This document shows positions 6,333 through 17,600 of a DNA stretch of 52,694 nucleotides, piece by piece. The position numbers and the translations under genes are program-made. Each line of letters begins with the position of its first letter. Within the stretch, counting starts at the first letter, position 1. Under the pieces are notes generated by a model. The model worked only from the letters and a program-made list of their open reading frames with translations, was not told where the DNA came from and did not search any database. The DNA comes from an uncultured Prevotella sp. (lineage in GTDB: Bacteria > Bacteroidota > Bacteroidia > Bacteroidales > Bacteroidaceae): assembly GCA_934202525.1 (NCBI GenBank), contig CAKPYB010000024.1:1-52694 (forward strand). The letters are read 5' to 3'.

Positions 6333-7076
6333 TTATTCTTCTGCCAGCTCTTTCATGGCATCATTCAATGTATTGAACAGTACATTGATGTTTTCTTCTT
6401 CGTTCTTGCACGCTTCCTTGAAGAGGGCAACAGGATCTTCAGGATCGCCCTTCAGCGGAGCCTCGTTCAAGAGGATGTTCACATTGTTCAGCAACATGCC
6501 GTGAAGGGTAGGCATGTGGAGCTGGTGCTGTTCGCCCTCCTTGCTACCACATTTCAGTCCGGCTGCGTATGCCTTTACGATGATGCGGACCAGGAGATGG
6601 ATGGCCATCGGCTCGTCGGCAAGACTGATGAGAATGCCATGGGTATAATCGCGTACATGCTCTTCAAGAGTGGTAAACTTGCCTTGCAGAAGCCAAGTGA
6701 AGTTACGCTTGTATTCTGACTCCATCGCCTTGTAAAGCTGGTTCGATTTGCAGGCTATGCGCAAGTAGTCGAGCATGGTTGGCTCAAAGGTCGGGTCAGC
6801 CTGTTTCATGCTGTCGAAGTTCTTCTTCATGCGCTCGTTGGCTTCCTCGGCAGTCTTGTAGTTGAGGCGTACGAGGGTAGAGAACATGATGTCGAAGAAG
6901 TATTGGTTTACCTCGCCATAGTGCTCCAGCATCATCTGCTTGATCTGTTTCGGGTCGTTCTTCTTGCTGAAGTCATTGCCTTCGATGGTAGCATCGATGA
7001 TGCCACGTGCGTAAGCTTCGAAGAAACCTCTTACAAATGCAGCTACTGCCTGATAACTATTGATTCTTTTGCTCAT
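6333..7076 (-). CDS. Conserved hypothetical protein (247 aa)
   Basis: This is a soluble, mainly helical protein with no signal peptide or membrane segment (MSKRINSYQAVAAFVRGFF...). No catalytic motif is visible. Its C-terminal third contains HLLVRIIVKAYAAGLKCGSK and an acidic end. It follows the polysaccharide deacetylase gene by 48 bp on the same strand and is probably cotranscribed with it. I do not recognise the family. Codon use looks like that of the surrounding core genes, so it marks the right edge of the accessory region at 1-6.3 kb. Confidence 0.7.
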   Translation of the reverse strand: MSKRINSYQAVAAFVRGFFEAYARGIIDATIEGNDFSKKNDPKQIKQMMLEHYGEVNQYFFDIMFSTLVRLNYKTAEEANERMKKNFDSMKQADPTFEPTMLDYLRIACKSNQLYKAMESEYKRNFTWLLQGKFTTLEEHVRDYTHGILISLADEPMAIHLLVRIIVKAYAAGLKCGSKEGEQHQLHMPTLHGMLLNNVNILLNEAPLKGDPEDPVALFKEACKNEEENINVLFNTLNDAMKELAEE

Positions 7077-7124
7077 TTCTTGTCTGTGTTTATTGGGCTG
7101 TTCCTGTTTGGGAATAACAGCTTC

Positions 7125-7736
7125 TTATTCAAAAGTCTTAAATTCATACCCCTGTTCCATGAGCCATTCTATGGCCTGAGGGAGCGCTGTCTTCAGCTTT
7201 TCAATGCTCTTCAGCGAGTCGTGGAAGGTGATGATGCTGCCATTGCGGGCATACCGCTTCACATTGTTCACCACATCTTCTGCCGTCATCCATTTGGAAT
7301 AGTCGCGCGTCACCACGTCCCACATGATGACCTTGTAAGTGCGGTGCAGCCACCAATACTCACTTGGTCGCATCCAGCCGTGAGGTGGACGGAAGAGATG
7401 GGCATGGATGATATCGTTCGCCTTATTGGTGTTGAGCACGTAGGAGATGACACGGTGCTTGAAGGCTCCGATATGGTTGAATGTATGGTTGCCTATCTGA
7501 TGACCCTCTGCCACAATCTGGTTGTAGAGGTCATGATGGCGCAATACATTCTCGCCTACCATAAAGAAAGTAGCCTTGATATTGTACTTTCTCAGGGTCT
7601 CTAATATGAATGGAGTTGACTCAGGAATCGGACCGTCATCAAATGTAAGATAGACCGAATGGTCTTTCTTGTCCATTCTCCAGATGGCCTTTGGATATAA
7701 CCATCTGAGCCATTTGGCTGGTTGCTCTATGAACAT
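7125..7736 (-). CDS. Polysaccharide deacetylase (NodB domain)
   Basis: This 203-residue protein is a carbohydrate esterase family 4 enzyme that removes N- or O-acetyl groups from glycans such as peptidoglycan or exopolysaccharide. The NodB motifs are intact: TFDDGP (31-36, with catalytic base and metal Asp), NHTFNH (83-88, metal His pair), FRPPHG (115-120), and a late HDS that should hold the last catalytic His. No clear signal peptide is seen, so it may be cytoplasmic or peripheral. It lies after a strong terminator and upstream of the 247-residue gene, with which it likely forms an operon. Confidence 0.9.
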   Translation of the reverse strand: MFIEQPAKWLRWLYPKAIWRMDKKDHSVYLTFDDGPIPESTPFILETLRKYNIKATFFMVGENVLRHHDLYNQIVAEGHQIGNHTFNHIGAFKHRVISYVLNTNKANDIIHAHLFRPPHGWMRPSEYWWLHRTYKVIMWDVVTRDYSKWMTAEDVVNNVKRYARNGSIITFHDSLKSIEKLKTALPQAIEWLMEQGYEFKTFE

Positions 7737-7763
7737 GGATAAAACAGGTTTATATGAATAATG

Positions 7764-7800
7764 AAAAGTTTGGTGTCGTGTTTCGCGACACCAAACTTTT
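7764..7800 (-). terminator. Terminator hairpin after the DUF2723 gene
   Basis: A 15-bp perfect stem (AAAGTTTGGTGTCG and complement; 7764-7778 with 7786-7800) has a 7-nt loop. A-rich and T-rich ends on both sides make it suitable for both strands. It lies between the DUF2723 stop and the deacetylase start and isolates the two units. Confidence 0.85.
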
Positions 7801-7809
7801 TTCTATTTT

Positions 7810-10800
7810 TTACTGATTGCCTTCCGGCATTCTGCCACCTCTGCCATGATAGAGACGGTAGAGGTTGTTGAGCTGCTTCTCATACTTCTTCTCCAACTGT
7901 GGACTCACCATTCCAGCAGCCTCGCAGATGCTCTGCATGATCATGATCTGACGGATGCAGTCGTGCTCTGCCTGGAGGAAACGGTCGTTTGGCAGCGAGA
8001 GATAGTAGTTGAGGTATTGTGAAGCGTTCTTCCATATAGCCTCTACGTATTCCTTACCCTTGGCTTTCTGACCGGTCATCAGCCAGCCGCGAGCCATATC
8101 CAAGCCACCGCTCATGTAGTCGAGCGTAACATTGTAGGCAGGAATCTCGGTATCAGCCTTCTTCAGGATGTTGATAGCCTTCTGTTTCTTGCCTTCGGCG
8201 ATGAGCTGGAGGGCTGTCTGGGCGAGCAGGCGACGGTGAGTATAACACATGCGCATGGTAGTCTCGTCGATATAGAGACCCTTCTGCTTCAGGTTGCCGA
8301 ACTTGAATCGGGTCATGATGTTGTGATAAGCCTTCTCTGTATCGAAGTTCTTGGCACCTGGCTTGTTGGTGGTGAACGGAGTGATACGGTTCACAAGTCC
8401 CTCCTGTATGAAGTTGTCACCGAGGTTCATATAGTTCTCTTCGCTTACGGTGAGTGCTACGTAGAGAGGACGGGTCCAGTTGCATTGTGCCAACATCTCG
8501 AGCATCATGAGGTCGCCCTTGTAGAGTGCGCTCTTGCCGGCAAGAGAGATAACCATCTTGTCAGGGATAGAATCTGTAGCCATCATCATACCGCTCTTCT
8601 TTACTGCCTCCTTGTCGATGGTGACATAGAGGGTATCCGTAGGGATGAAGTGCATGTCAGGGTTCTTGCTGCGTACCCAGTTCTTCAGGATGTTCTTGAG
8701 CTCGAACGGTTCGGCACCAAACTGCTTCTTGGCATTCTCTGGATCCTGCTTGTAGAAGTCGAGAATCTGCTTCTTTGCTTCAGGTTCAACAGATACATAT
8801 TCGTTGGTACCTGAACAGAAGTCGAGACGTGGCCAGGTGATTGGCACGGATGGTGAGTTGTATGCAGGACGCATCATCTGGTCGATATACCAGTCGGTCT
8901 GCAGGTAGCTCAGGTTACATACGCGGGCATCTGTTCCTACGCCTTCTACCTCCTGGTTGTACCAGAGTGGGAAGGTATCATTATCACCATTGGTAAAGAT
9001 GATAGGGTTGCCCTTCTCCTGGAGTGACATCAGGTAGTTCTGACCGAAGTCACGACAGGTGTAACGGTTTGAGCGGTCGTGATCGTCCCAAGTCTGTGAA
9101 GCCATCTGGATAGGTACGAGAAGTGTGATGACTGCTACGATGGCTGTTACGGCAGTACCGCTGAGCTTCATCTTGCGCTTCAGAATGTCGATGATGGCGA
9201 GTACGCCGAGACCGCACCAGATAGCGTATGCATAGAATGAACCGGCGTAAGCATAGTCACGCTCACGTGGCTGCATCGGTGTCTGATTCAGGTAGATGAC
9301 GATGGCAAGACCTGTCATGAAGAACAGGAAGAATACGATCCAGAACTGCTGGATTCCGATAGGGAGGAGTACTTCCTCTTCCTTGCCGTTCTTCATTACC
9401 TTCTTCTTGCGGGTATACCAAGCCTGCCAGAAAAGTCCGATGAGACCGAGAATCAGCGGCATGCAATAGAATACATTGTGTCCCTTGTTCTCCTTCAGGT
9501 CGTCAGGCAATTTGCTCTGGTCGCCATAGAGTGAATCATCGATGAATGAGAAACCGGTAATCCAGTTTCCGTGCTCTGGCTCACCATTGCCCTGGATGTC
9601 GTTCTGACGGCCGGCAAAGTTCCACATGAAGTAGCGCCAGTACATGAAGTTGCACTGGTAAGAGAGGAAGAAGCGGATGTTGTCAAACTGTGACGGCATC
9701 TTCACCATCATACTCTCTCCGCAGCGGTCGTAAGGAATCTCTGTGCCTTCTACACCGCCCATCCAGTCTTCGTATGCCTGGGCATGAGCCGAACTGTACA
9801 TACGAGGGAAGAGCATGTTCTGGGCATAGATATACTTATTCTTGTGACTTACTACGAAGTAAGAGTCCTTCTCATCAGCCGAAGCCTTCTCCTTGCGCTG
9901 GTAAACCGGTGCGCCTTCCTTCATGACAGGCTTGCACATGTTGCCGTCTACTTCGAGGGCTACCTGTGATGTATAAGCCTGGCCATAGAACAGAGGGCGG
10001 TCGCCATACTGGTCGCGGCTCAGATAACTTCCCAGGGTAAAGATGTCCTCAGGAGAGTTCTGGTCCATAGGAGGGTTGGCAGAAGAACGGATCACGATGA
10101 GTGCGTAGCTGGAATAACCAATCATCAGCATCAGCATGCAGAGCAAGGCTGTGTTCTTGACGCGTGCTGAGATGAGCGGCAGGAGCTGCATCTTCTTTTT
10201 GGCGATGCCAGTAGATTCGTCAACGCCTGTTACTACTTCCTGCTTGCGCTTGTAGCCGAGTACGAACCAGAGGATAACCAGCACGATGATGCCGGTAATG
10301 GCAGCTGTCCAGCCATATCCGTAGAATGGGATGCCGAGCATGCCGAAACCGAGAACGAAGGCGATATTCTGCTTCTTCTCGTTCTTCTCTGATGCATTGC
10401 AGGTCTCGTAGATGCCCCAGATGACAGAGGCTACAAGACAGATGATGTATACGATTTCACCGGTATTGAACGGACAGCCGAGGGTGTTGACAAAGAACAG
10501 CTCGAACCAGCCGCCTACGGTGATGATACCTGGAACCACACCATACAGTACGGCTACTACTACGAGGAATGAAAGGAACAGTGCCAGGAGTGAACCCTTG
10601 AGGTTGGCATGTGGCACCTTCTTGTAGTAATAAACCAATACGATGGCTGGAATACAGAGCAGGTTGAGCAGGTGGACACCGATACTCAAACCGGTCATAT
10701 AGGCGATGAGTACAAGCCAACGGTCGCTATGAGGCTCGTCAGCATGGTCTTCCCACTTCAATATCAGCCAGAATACCACAGCGGTAAAGGCAGAAGAGAA

Positions 10801-11244
10801 CGCATAAACCTCACCCTCGACAGCTGAGAACCAGAAGGTATCGCTGAAGGTGTAGATAAGTGCGCCTACCATACCGGATGCCTCGATGGCAATCAGCTTA
10901 CTGGTAGTCAGTTCTTTCCAGTCGCTGATAACGAGTCGGCGAGCCAGGTGGGTGATAGTCCAGAAGAGGAACATGATACAGACGGCGCTCAGCAGGGCGC
11001 TCATCGTATTTACCATCTTGGCTACCTGGGTAGTGTCGCTGGCGAAATGTGTGAAGAAATTGCCTAAAAGCATGAAGAATGGTGCCCCAGGTGGGTGACC
11101 GATCTCCTGCTTGTAAGCAGTTGTAATAAACTCAGGACAGTCCCAGAAACTGGCTGTCGGTTCAATTGTGGAACAATAAGTGAACGCCGCAATGATGAAT
11201 GCGACCCATCCGAAGATATTGTCCACTAATCTGTACTGTTTCAT
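7810..11244 (-). CDS. DUF2723 membrane glycosyltransferase (O-mannosyltransferase-like)
   Basis: This 1,144-residue protein has a DUF2723 domain at its N terminus (Trp-Asp-Cys-Pro-Glu-Phe region near residue 35, then many membrane helices to about residue 700). The last third is a soluble, partly TPR-like region. DUF2723 proteins belong to the GT-C superfamily with TMEM260 and protein O-mannosyltransferases. In Bacteroidetes they are thought to move sugar from a lipid carrier onto proteins at the inner membrane. The conserved acidic FWDCPEF motif would be in the first external loop. The gene stands alone with its own -7 element and a strong terminator. Confidence 0.85.
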   Translation of the reverse strand: MKQYRLVDNIFGWVAFIIAAFTYCSTIEPTASFWDCPEFITTAYKQEIGHPPGAPFFMLLGNFFTHFASDTTQVAKMVNTMSALLSAVCIMFLFWTITHLARRLVISDWKELTTSKLIAIEASGMVGALIYTFSDTFWFSAVEGEVYAFSSAFTAVVFWLILKWEDHADEPHSDRWLVLIAYMTGLSIGVHLLNLLCIPAIVLVYYYKKVPHANLKGSLLALFLSFLVVVAVLYGVVPGIITVGGWFELFFVNTLGCPFNTGEIVYIICLVASVIWGIYETCNASEKNEKKQNIAFVLGFGMLGIPFYGYGWTAAITGIIVLVILWFVLGYKRKQEVVTGVDESTGIAKKKMQLLPLISARVKNTALLCMLMLMIGYSSYALIVIRSSANPPMDQNSPEDIFTLGSYLSRDQYGDRPLFYGQAYTSQVALEVDGNMCKPVMKEGAPVYQRKEKASADEKDSYFVVSHKNKYIYAQNMLFPRMYSSAHAQAYEDWMGGVEGTEIPYDRCGESMMVKMPSQFDNIRFFLSYQCNFMYWRYFMWNFAGRQNDIQGNGEPEHGNWITGFSFIDDSLYGDQSKLPDDLKENKGHNVFYCMPLILGLIGLFWQAWYTRKKKVMKNGKEEEVLLPIGIQQFWIVFFLFFMTGLAIVIYLNQTPMQPRERDYAYAGSFYAYAIWCGLGVLAIIDILKRKMKLSGTAVTAIVAVITLLVPIQMASQTWDDHDRSNRYTCRDFGQNYLMSLQEKGNPIIFTNGDNDTFPLWYNQEVEGVGTDARVCNLSYLQTDWYIDQMMRPAYNSPSVPITWPRLDFCSGTNEYVSVEPEAKKQILDFYKQDPENAKKQFGAEPFELKNILKNWVRSKNPDMHFIPTDTLYVTIDKEAVKKSGMMMATDSIPDKMVISLAGKSALYKGDLMMLEMLAQCNWTRPLYVALTVSEENYMNLGDNFIQEGLVNRITPFTTNKPGAKNFDTEKAYHNIMTRFKFGNLKQKGLYIDETTMRMCYTHRRLLAQTALQLIAEGKKQKAINILKKADTEIPAYNVTLDYMSGGLDMARGWLMTGQKAKGKEYVEAIWKNASQYLNYYLSLPNDRFLQAEHDCIRQIMIMQSICEAAGMVSPQLEKKYEKQLNNLYRLYHGRGGRMPEGNQ

Positions 11245-11287
11245 TATTGTTTAAACTTTAATGTATTATATTTCGAAAATAACTCTG

Positions 11288-11295
11288 CAAAGATA
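11288..11295 (-). promoter_or_regulatory. -7 element of the DUF2723 gene
   Basis: The reverse strand reads TATCTTTG, a match to TAnnTTTG, 44 bp upstream of the start codon. Only a weak TTTC-like -33 is seen about 20 bp further upstream. Confidence 0.55.
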
Positions 11296-11541
11296 ATAAA
11301 AAGAAAAGAGATAGTGGAAAAATACTCATATTTTTTAGGTTATATTATATATTAAAGGTGATGATTCGCTTTTCGGAAGTTTGGTTTATCCATTTTCTTT
11401 AAGCTCTATAGTTTCGGGTTTATGCTTAGTGTAGTAGTTAAATTTAGTTAAGTCCTTTTTTTATGCGGTATTCTTGTGAAAATGTAGGAATCTCGTGAAA
11501 ATATGGGAAGAGCATTTTAAAAATGTTTGAAGAATATTACA

Positions 11542-11549
11542 TAAATTTG
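11542..11549 (+). promoter_or_regulatory. -7 element of the giant surface-protein gene
   Basis: TAAATTTG matches TAnnTTTG and would give a leader of about 105 nt. No clear -33 TTG lies at the usual spacing; a TTTG at 11525 is too close (13 bp). The leader has no obvious riboswitch. The remainder of the 11245-11662 gap is AT-rich and holds nothing else I recognise. Confidence 0.5.
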
Positions 11550-11662
11550 CAGGCGAAACCTTTTGTCTCGAATTTTAGTTCTTGGTAAAAGCGTACATTG
11601 TTAGTAAGTAAATGCATTGTTAATTAGTAAACATATAAATAATCCTTTAACATTAATTTCTT

Positions 11663-14600
11663 ATGAAGAAAAGATTCTTATTCAAATTCTTTGCTTTGCT
11701 GCTGTGCATGCTCATGGGAGTGGTGCATGGTGCCAAGGCGAACAGGTGTTTCACGCAATATTGGGGTGTTAATACCGAGAATATTCATCATCCGACCCCA
11801 ACTGAACCGTATCTCGCATTCAATGTTCTGTTTTATGACGAGAATAGTGGCGACTCTTTTTTCCTGAATGCAAACGGAAATTGGAACAACGGCGGCGATG
11901 GAGAACATCGTGGTGTTGCCATTTATGTAGATGGAAATTACATCTGCTCTGATAATTATTTTTTGCCTTATGGTAGTTGGAATTATGGATCCGACAAAGG
12001 CAACGATGGCAAAGATGGTAAGGTTGAAGAGATTTGTGCTAGCGTCAATGGCTGGTGGACTTCTGGTGAGAATTCTAATGGAAAATGGAATGTAAATGGT
12101 TATGCTGCCACCGTAAACGGAACTCGCTATAGAGTAAAGTTTTGGGATCCATTTCGCACAGGCGATTTGCGCTTTGTCAGAGTAAATGTCTGGATGGATA
12201 AAATCTCATGTTCCACAAGTCATACTGTAACCATTAAAGGCTGGTGGAGAAACAGAGACAAGGGGGCGACTAATGCTGAACTGATGGAAAGAACTTGGAA
12301 GTTCAATGGAATCAGTGACCTTTCTCAAAGTGTGCCACCTGCTACGAAAATGACGGCATGGGATAAGTTCGACCTTGTGACGGGACCTTTGTGGACGCAA
12401 GATGGCTCTAAGTCTTGGGATGGCTCTGTTGGAACACTGAGTTTGCCTGATACTTACATCACGGAGAAAGACATGAAGAATGCGTATGGCAGCATTTATG
12501 TCAAGCCGGACGATCTCGCCAACAACAATAGTTATAAGGCAGGGGCTTCTGAGACGACGACCTTTAGTTGTGCTTATACTCCTTCGAATCATTATAATAC
12601 CACATGGTTGCCTGTTGAATTCCATCGCACGACCAAGTCACCTGATAATGAAGATAATGTCACGATTTATCAGTTTCGCCATGTCAAGATTGCTGGTTTT
12701 GTCAAGCCTCAGAATCTAAAGATTTCTGCTGAAATGTGGAAGAAGAAAACAACTTTGGTATGGGAGGTAAATAATGGCGATGAGAATAGCAATAGTACAA
12801 ATGGTACATGGAGTGTCTATCGCTATCTCGATGATAATTCAGAGGACAAAGTACGTATAGCGAAAGACATAGACTACTCTATATGTAAATATACAGATAC
12901 GGAAGTACCTGAATATGACAAGAAATATAGGTATGAGGTGACGTTTGTTCCAAAGAATGCTCCTGCATTGGAGCAACCTCAGGAATTGACAACATCCGAC
13001 ACAATAACTGTCGCTCGTAATTTCCCTATAACAATCGAGGACGTGGTAAAGAATGAAGGAAAAAAAACCTTTACCATCAAATGGAAGACGAATGCCTTCT
13101 TGGGCAACGAGTCGTATAATTTTGCCATTTATCGTGCTTCTAACGGAACTTGGGGCAACGACCCAATTGCGACGATACAGGTAACGAACAAGAACCAACA
13201 GAACTTCTCTTATACGGATGCGTCGGAGTTCAGCGCAAGTTCCACCTATCAATATAAGGTGCGGCTGAGCATGTTGGAGAACAAGCTGTTTGAGTCGAAC
13301 GTCTCCAAGATGGTTTTCCTTGGAGACAACTCCGAGGTTTCTTCGCTTTCCACCACTAAGGGTGAGTATAGCGGACTGGTGAAGATTAGTTGGACAGCCA
13401 AGCAAGTGGGTACTACTGCCACGAAATATATCGTGGAACGTAGGCTGAAAGGCTCTGAGGACTGGGCTGTCATTTACAGGACATCGGGTACCTCCGACCA
13501 ATATTATTTTGAGGACAACACAGCCTTGCCAGGTCAGTTCTATGACTATCGGGTGACATCTTCTGCCGAAGGAATCGGTGCGGATGACAATGGAGAGGTT
13601 GTCAAGACAACGATAGACAATACAAAGACCGACGACGGATTCTGTCGTGCCACAGGTGTCATCTCTGGTAGAATATCCTATGGTACAGGAGTGGCAGTGC
13701 CAAATGCCACCGTGCGCTTGAAGCAGAACAACGATTCTGAGGACAACCTCCGTCAATTCTATGCACTTCGCACGGCCAACTCGCAGGACGGTATCAGTCT
13801 CGACTTGACGGAAAGCGACTTGAAGAAGCGTTTTGGCGAGAAGCCATTCAGCGTTCAGATGTATGTGTCTCCAGATGCCGACCAGTTGGAGAATGCACAC
13901 CCAGTGCTCTTCGACCTCGCGGGCACCTTGCAGTTGCGATTGGGCACATGGGATGCAGTCACCAATAAGTACTCGCTTATTTTGAAGAATGGCGAGACCG
14001 AGATGACGATGGATGCAGCCCTTGCTGCTTCTAATTACACCTCTCTCACCTTGACCAAGGATGAGACAGGTACAGCCGTAATGACGACAGTGGATAAAGA
14101 TGGCAATGTGCAAAGCAAGGATTTGGGCAAGTTGTCGTTTAGTTGGAACACCGAGCAAGCCCAAGGCTTGAGGTTTGGTGGATCCTATACCTCAGATGCA
14201 GCCAACATCTTCACGGGCTACATCGACGAGTTGCGTATATTCAGTGGCAAGGCTCTTTCAACTACCGAAATCAAGAACAACTACAACCATACCCTCGCTG
14301 GTACGGAGAGTGGTCTCTTCCTCTATTGGCCTATCGACGAAGGCTTTGCTGGGCAATCCACAGCCTACGACTATTCCAAGACAAGCGGTGTAGCAAATGG
14401 TCATCATGGCAGTCTCAGCGGACAGACCACTTCTACGGTCATTCCTACAGAGGAGCAATTGAGTCTCTTTGCCGTGACCGACGAGCAAGGAAACTTCGTG
14501 CTCCGTGGTGTGCCTTTCTCTGGCGATGGTACCAACTACACCATCATCCCAACGATGGGCATCCATGAGTTCTCGCCAAGTTATTCCACTCGCTATGTCA

Positions 14601-17600
14601 GCGCATCGTCGTTGACTCATAGTGCTGTCGATTTCAGCGATGTGTCTTCATTCCCTGTTACAGGTGTCGTATATTATGACGGAACAGACTATCCTGTGGA
14701 GGGTTGTAACTTCTATGTGGATGGAACGATATGCAGCAAGGATGGCGAGGCAGTGACTACCGACGAAGAAGGTAAGTTTACGCTCAGCGTACCTATCGGT
14801 GAACACTTCATCCAAGTGAAGAAGGACGGACATGAGTTTATAAGCAATGGACGTTATCCAGAAGACCCTAATGGTGTGGGTACCAAGATGACCTTTGACA
14901 AGAGTATCAGCAACTTGGAATTCTTGGATGCTACACTTGTCAACTTCACAGGTCGTGTGGTAGGCGGTAGCATCGAGGGCGACAAGCCTTTGGGATTCGG
15001 GCAGAGCACGAACAATATTGGTATGGCAGAGATTATTCTTCAGGCACAAGATACCAAACGTCGTCTCAATGTCGTGAAAGTAAAGAACGAGACCTCTTAC
15101 TCTTATGAGACCAATACAGACAATGTAACCTGTGCATCTGCAACAAGCAAGATAAGCAGCAAATCATGGCGTGGAGCCAAGGAGGATGATGCCGACTATA
15201 GCAAGAGTATTTTCATCCTGACTGATGAGCAGACTGGTGAGTTCTCAGCATTGCTTCCTCCGCTGATTTATACTGTGCAGAGTGTCAAGGTGAAGAGCAC
15301 CAATCAAGATGTTGGTAGTTCTGTCACACTCGATTTGAGCAATGCACTGCGAGAGAATACGGATACTCTCTATGCCGAAAATGGTGTGGATTACGAACTG
15401 TATACTTATAATACAGCCCTTAGGCAAACCTATCATAGCACACCGTCGTTTGCAGTGAAGCAGAAAGGTGCTGAGGCTGGTGCGTTCGGTATCGACAACT
15501 ATCATGTAGAGGATATGGACGGTGAGGCAGATGTCAAGATTTACACCGCTTCCGAAACTGATGGCGTTAAATACACTTATGGTTATCCTGTGTTTGTCTC
15601 TGGTGACAACTATACTTTCGAGTTTGAAGGCTTTGAGGAGTATGTCAATCAAGATGACAAGGATAATGTCGTGACAAGCCGTGTGCCATTGGCTGGTAAT
15701 ATAGTAACAATCAGCAATGCCATGTCGGCAGACCAGAAGGTATGTGCCAAGGACATGAGTACCTATAAATATGGTGACCTGCTTGAGTTGGAAGAGAATC
15801 AACTCCAACTCGATGATGACGGAAAGGCAACCTACAAGTGGAAGGCTGGCTTGCCAAATATCACAGAACCTTATACACGTACTCTTTCCATTAATTATGA
15901 CATAGAAGGACGTTCGTATGCATGGAATAAAGGATTGGAAGGTATTGTGCTTGGCTCGCTACCTACAGGCAATAACTTTGTGACAGCAGGGCCAGACATC
16001 GTGGATATGATTTTGCGTGACCCTCCAGGAACCAACTCATTTGCTGCTTGGACTACGGGTAGTGTGACTACTACCAGTAAGGTGAAGGGTAGAGCATGGT
16101 CTTCTGAGAATACTGCGATGACTACCACGCATTTGGGTGTGAAAATAGAAACACTCACAGGTTCTCCATTCTTCCAGGTCGCTTCTGATTTTGAAACCTT
16201 AGATGACTTAGGTGTGGGTATTACCGCAACGACTGAGGGAGAAAGTTCTGATACATGGGTGCGAACGGTAACCAATACTAAAACCATATCTACATCATCA
16301 GCTCCTGAGTTTGTTGGTCCGATAGGTGATGTTTTTATAGGAACTGCTACCAATATTTTGTATGGAGCAGTGAGAAACGTTGGTATTCGTCGTGCGGATA
16401 ACAATGAGTTTGAATTGAACTTGAAGGACATGATTTCTACAAGTTTGGATTTCAAAACGGCATTCAACTATACTGCCAACTATATAGAAAATGTGCTTCT
16501 TCCTAACTTGGAGAGCGTACGCAATTCATTCTTGACCAAAGTAAATGAGATAGGTAGTCCTACGAATAATACGGAAAGCCCTGTTTATCTGACCACGTTG
16601 AGCGAGGAAGATGAGAGGTTCGGTAGTAGCAATAGTGATAAAGAGGTGTGGGGAGAGCAAGCTGTGGCAAGCAACAAAGTTTCCGAGAATGAAAACCTTT
16701 TTGTCGGTCCATCCTATACCATTGTATGGCCAAAAGACAATACCAAGTGTTATAGTGATACTATTGCTTGGTACAATCTACAGATCGCAAATTGGAAGAA
16801 AGCGTTGGCAACTAATGAGGAACAGAAAGTAATGGCAATAAAAGATACGCAGGCTTCTGTGCAGAACTATTCTTTCGATGCAGGTTCTTCTGTAACAGTG
16901 ACTACGGCTGTTGATACCACTTCCACACATACATACGATATTACGGTGATGGGCTTGGCAAAGTTATCCAATGCTTTTGGTTTAAGAGTGAATACAACAG
17001 GTGTGGATTGTACTTTGGAGACAACTACTGGAGGTGGTACTCACAATATAAATGAAACATCGGAGTCTCATTCCGCAGAAATCAGCTATACCTTGGCAGA
17101 GGAAGGCGATGATGATGCCATCTCTGTGGATGTTTTTGATGGAAAAAGAAAGAGTGGTACGCCGATTTTCTCTCATGGTCCAGTCTTCTATACTCGTGGT
17201 GGACAGACCAGCAACCCTTACGAGGCTGAGGTGAAGACAAAGTATTATTCGCCTGGAACTACCATCATGGAGGCTACCATGCAGATAGAGGTGCCTAAGA
17301 TTCGTGTCAACAACAATCGCACGGCAAGTTTGAGCAATGTGCCAACAGGTACTCCTGCCAACTTTACCTTGCAACTCACCAATGAGTCACAGATAGACGA
17401 GGATGTCTATTACAAGTTGCTGCTTATCGACGAGTCGAACAACAAGGGCGCCAAGGTCTCTATTGATGGAATGCCACTTACGGATGGTCGTTTGATCAAG
17501 ATACCTGCAGGTACAGAAGTAACAAAGGCTTTGCAGATTTCGCAGACCGACCAAGGTGTGCTCGATTATGAGGACATCGGCATCGTATTGGCTTCCCAAA

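Noticed and set aside
12839..14164. 441-codon minus-strand frame inside the giant gene
   Set aside because: It mirrors the codon pattern of the plus-strand gene and shows no protein family; the plus-strand domains are clear.
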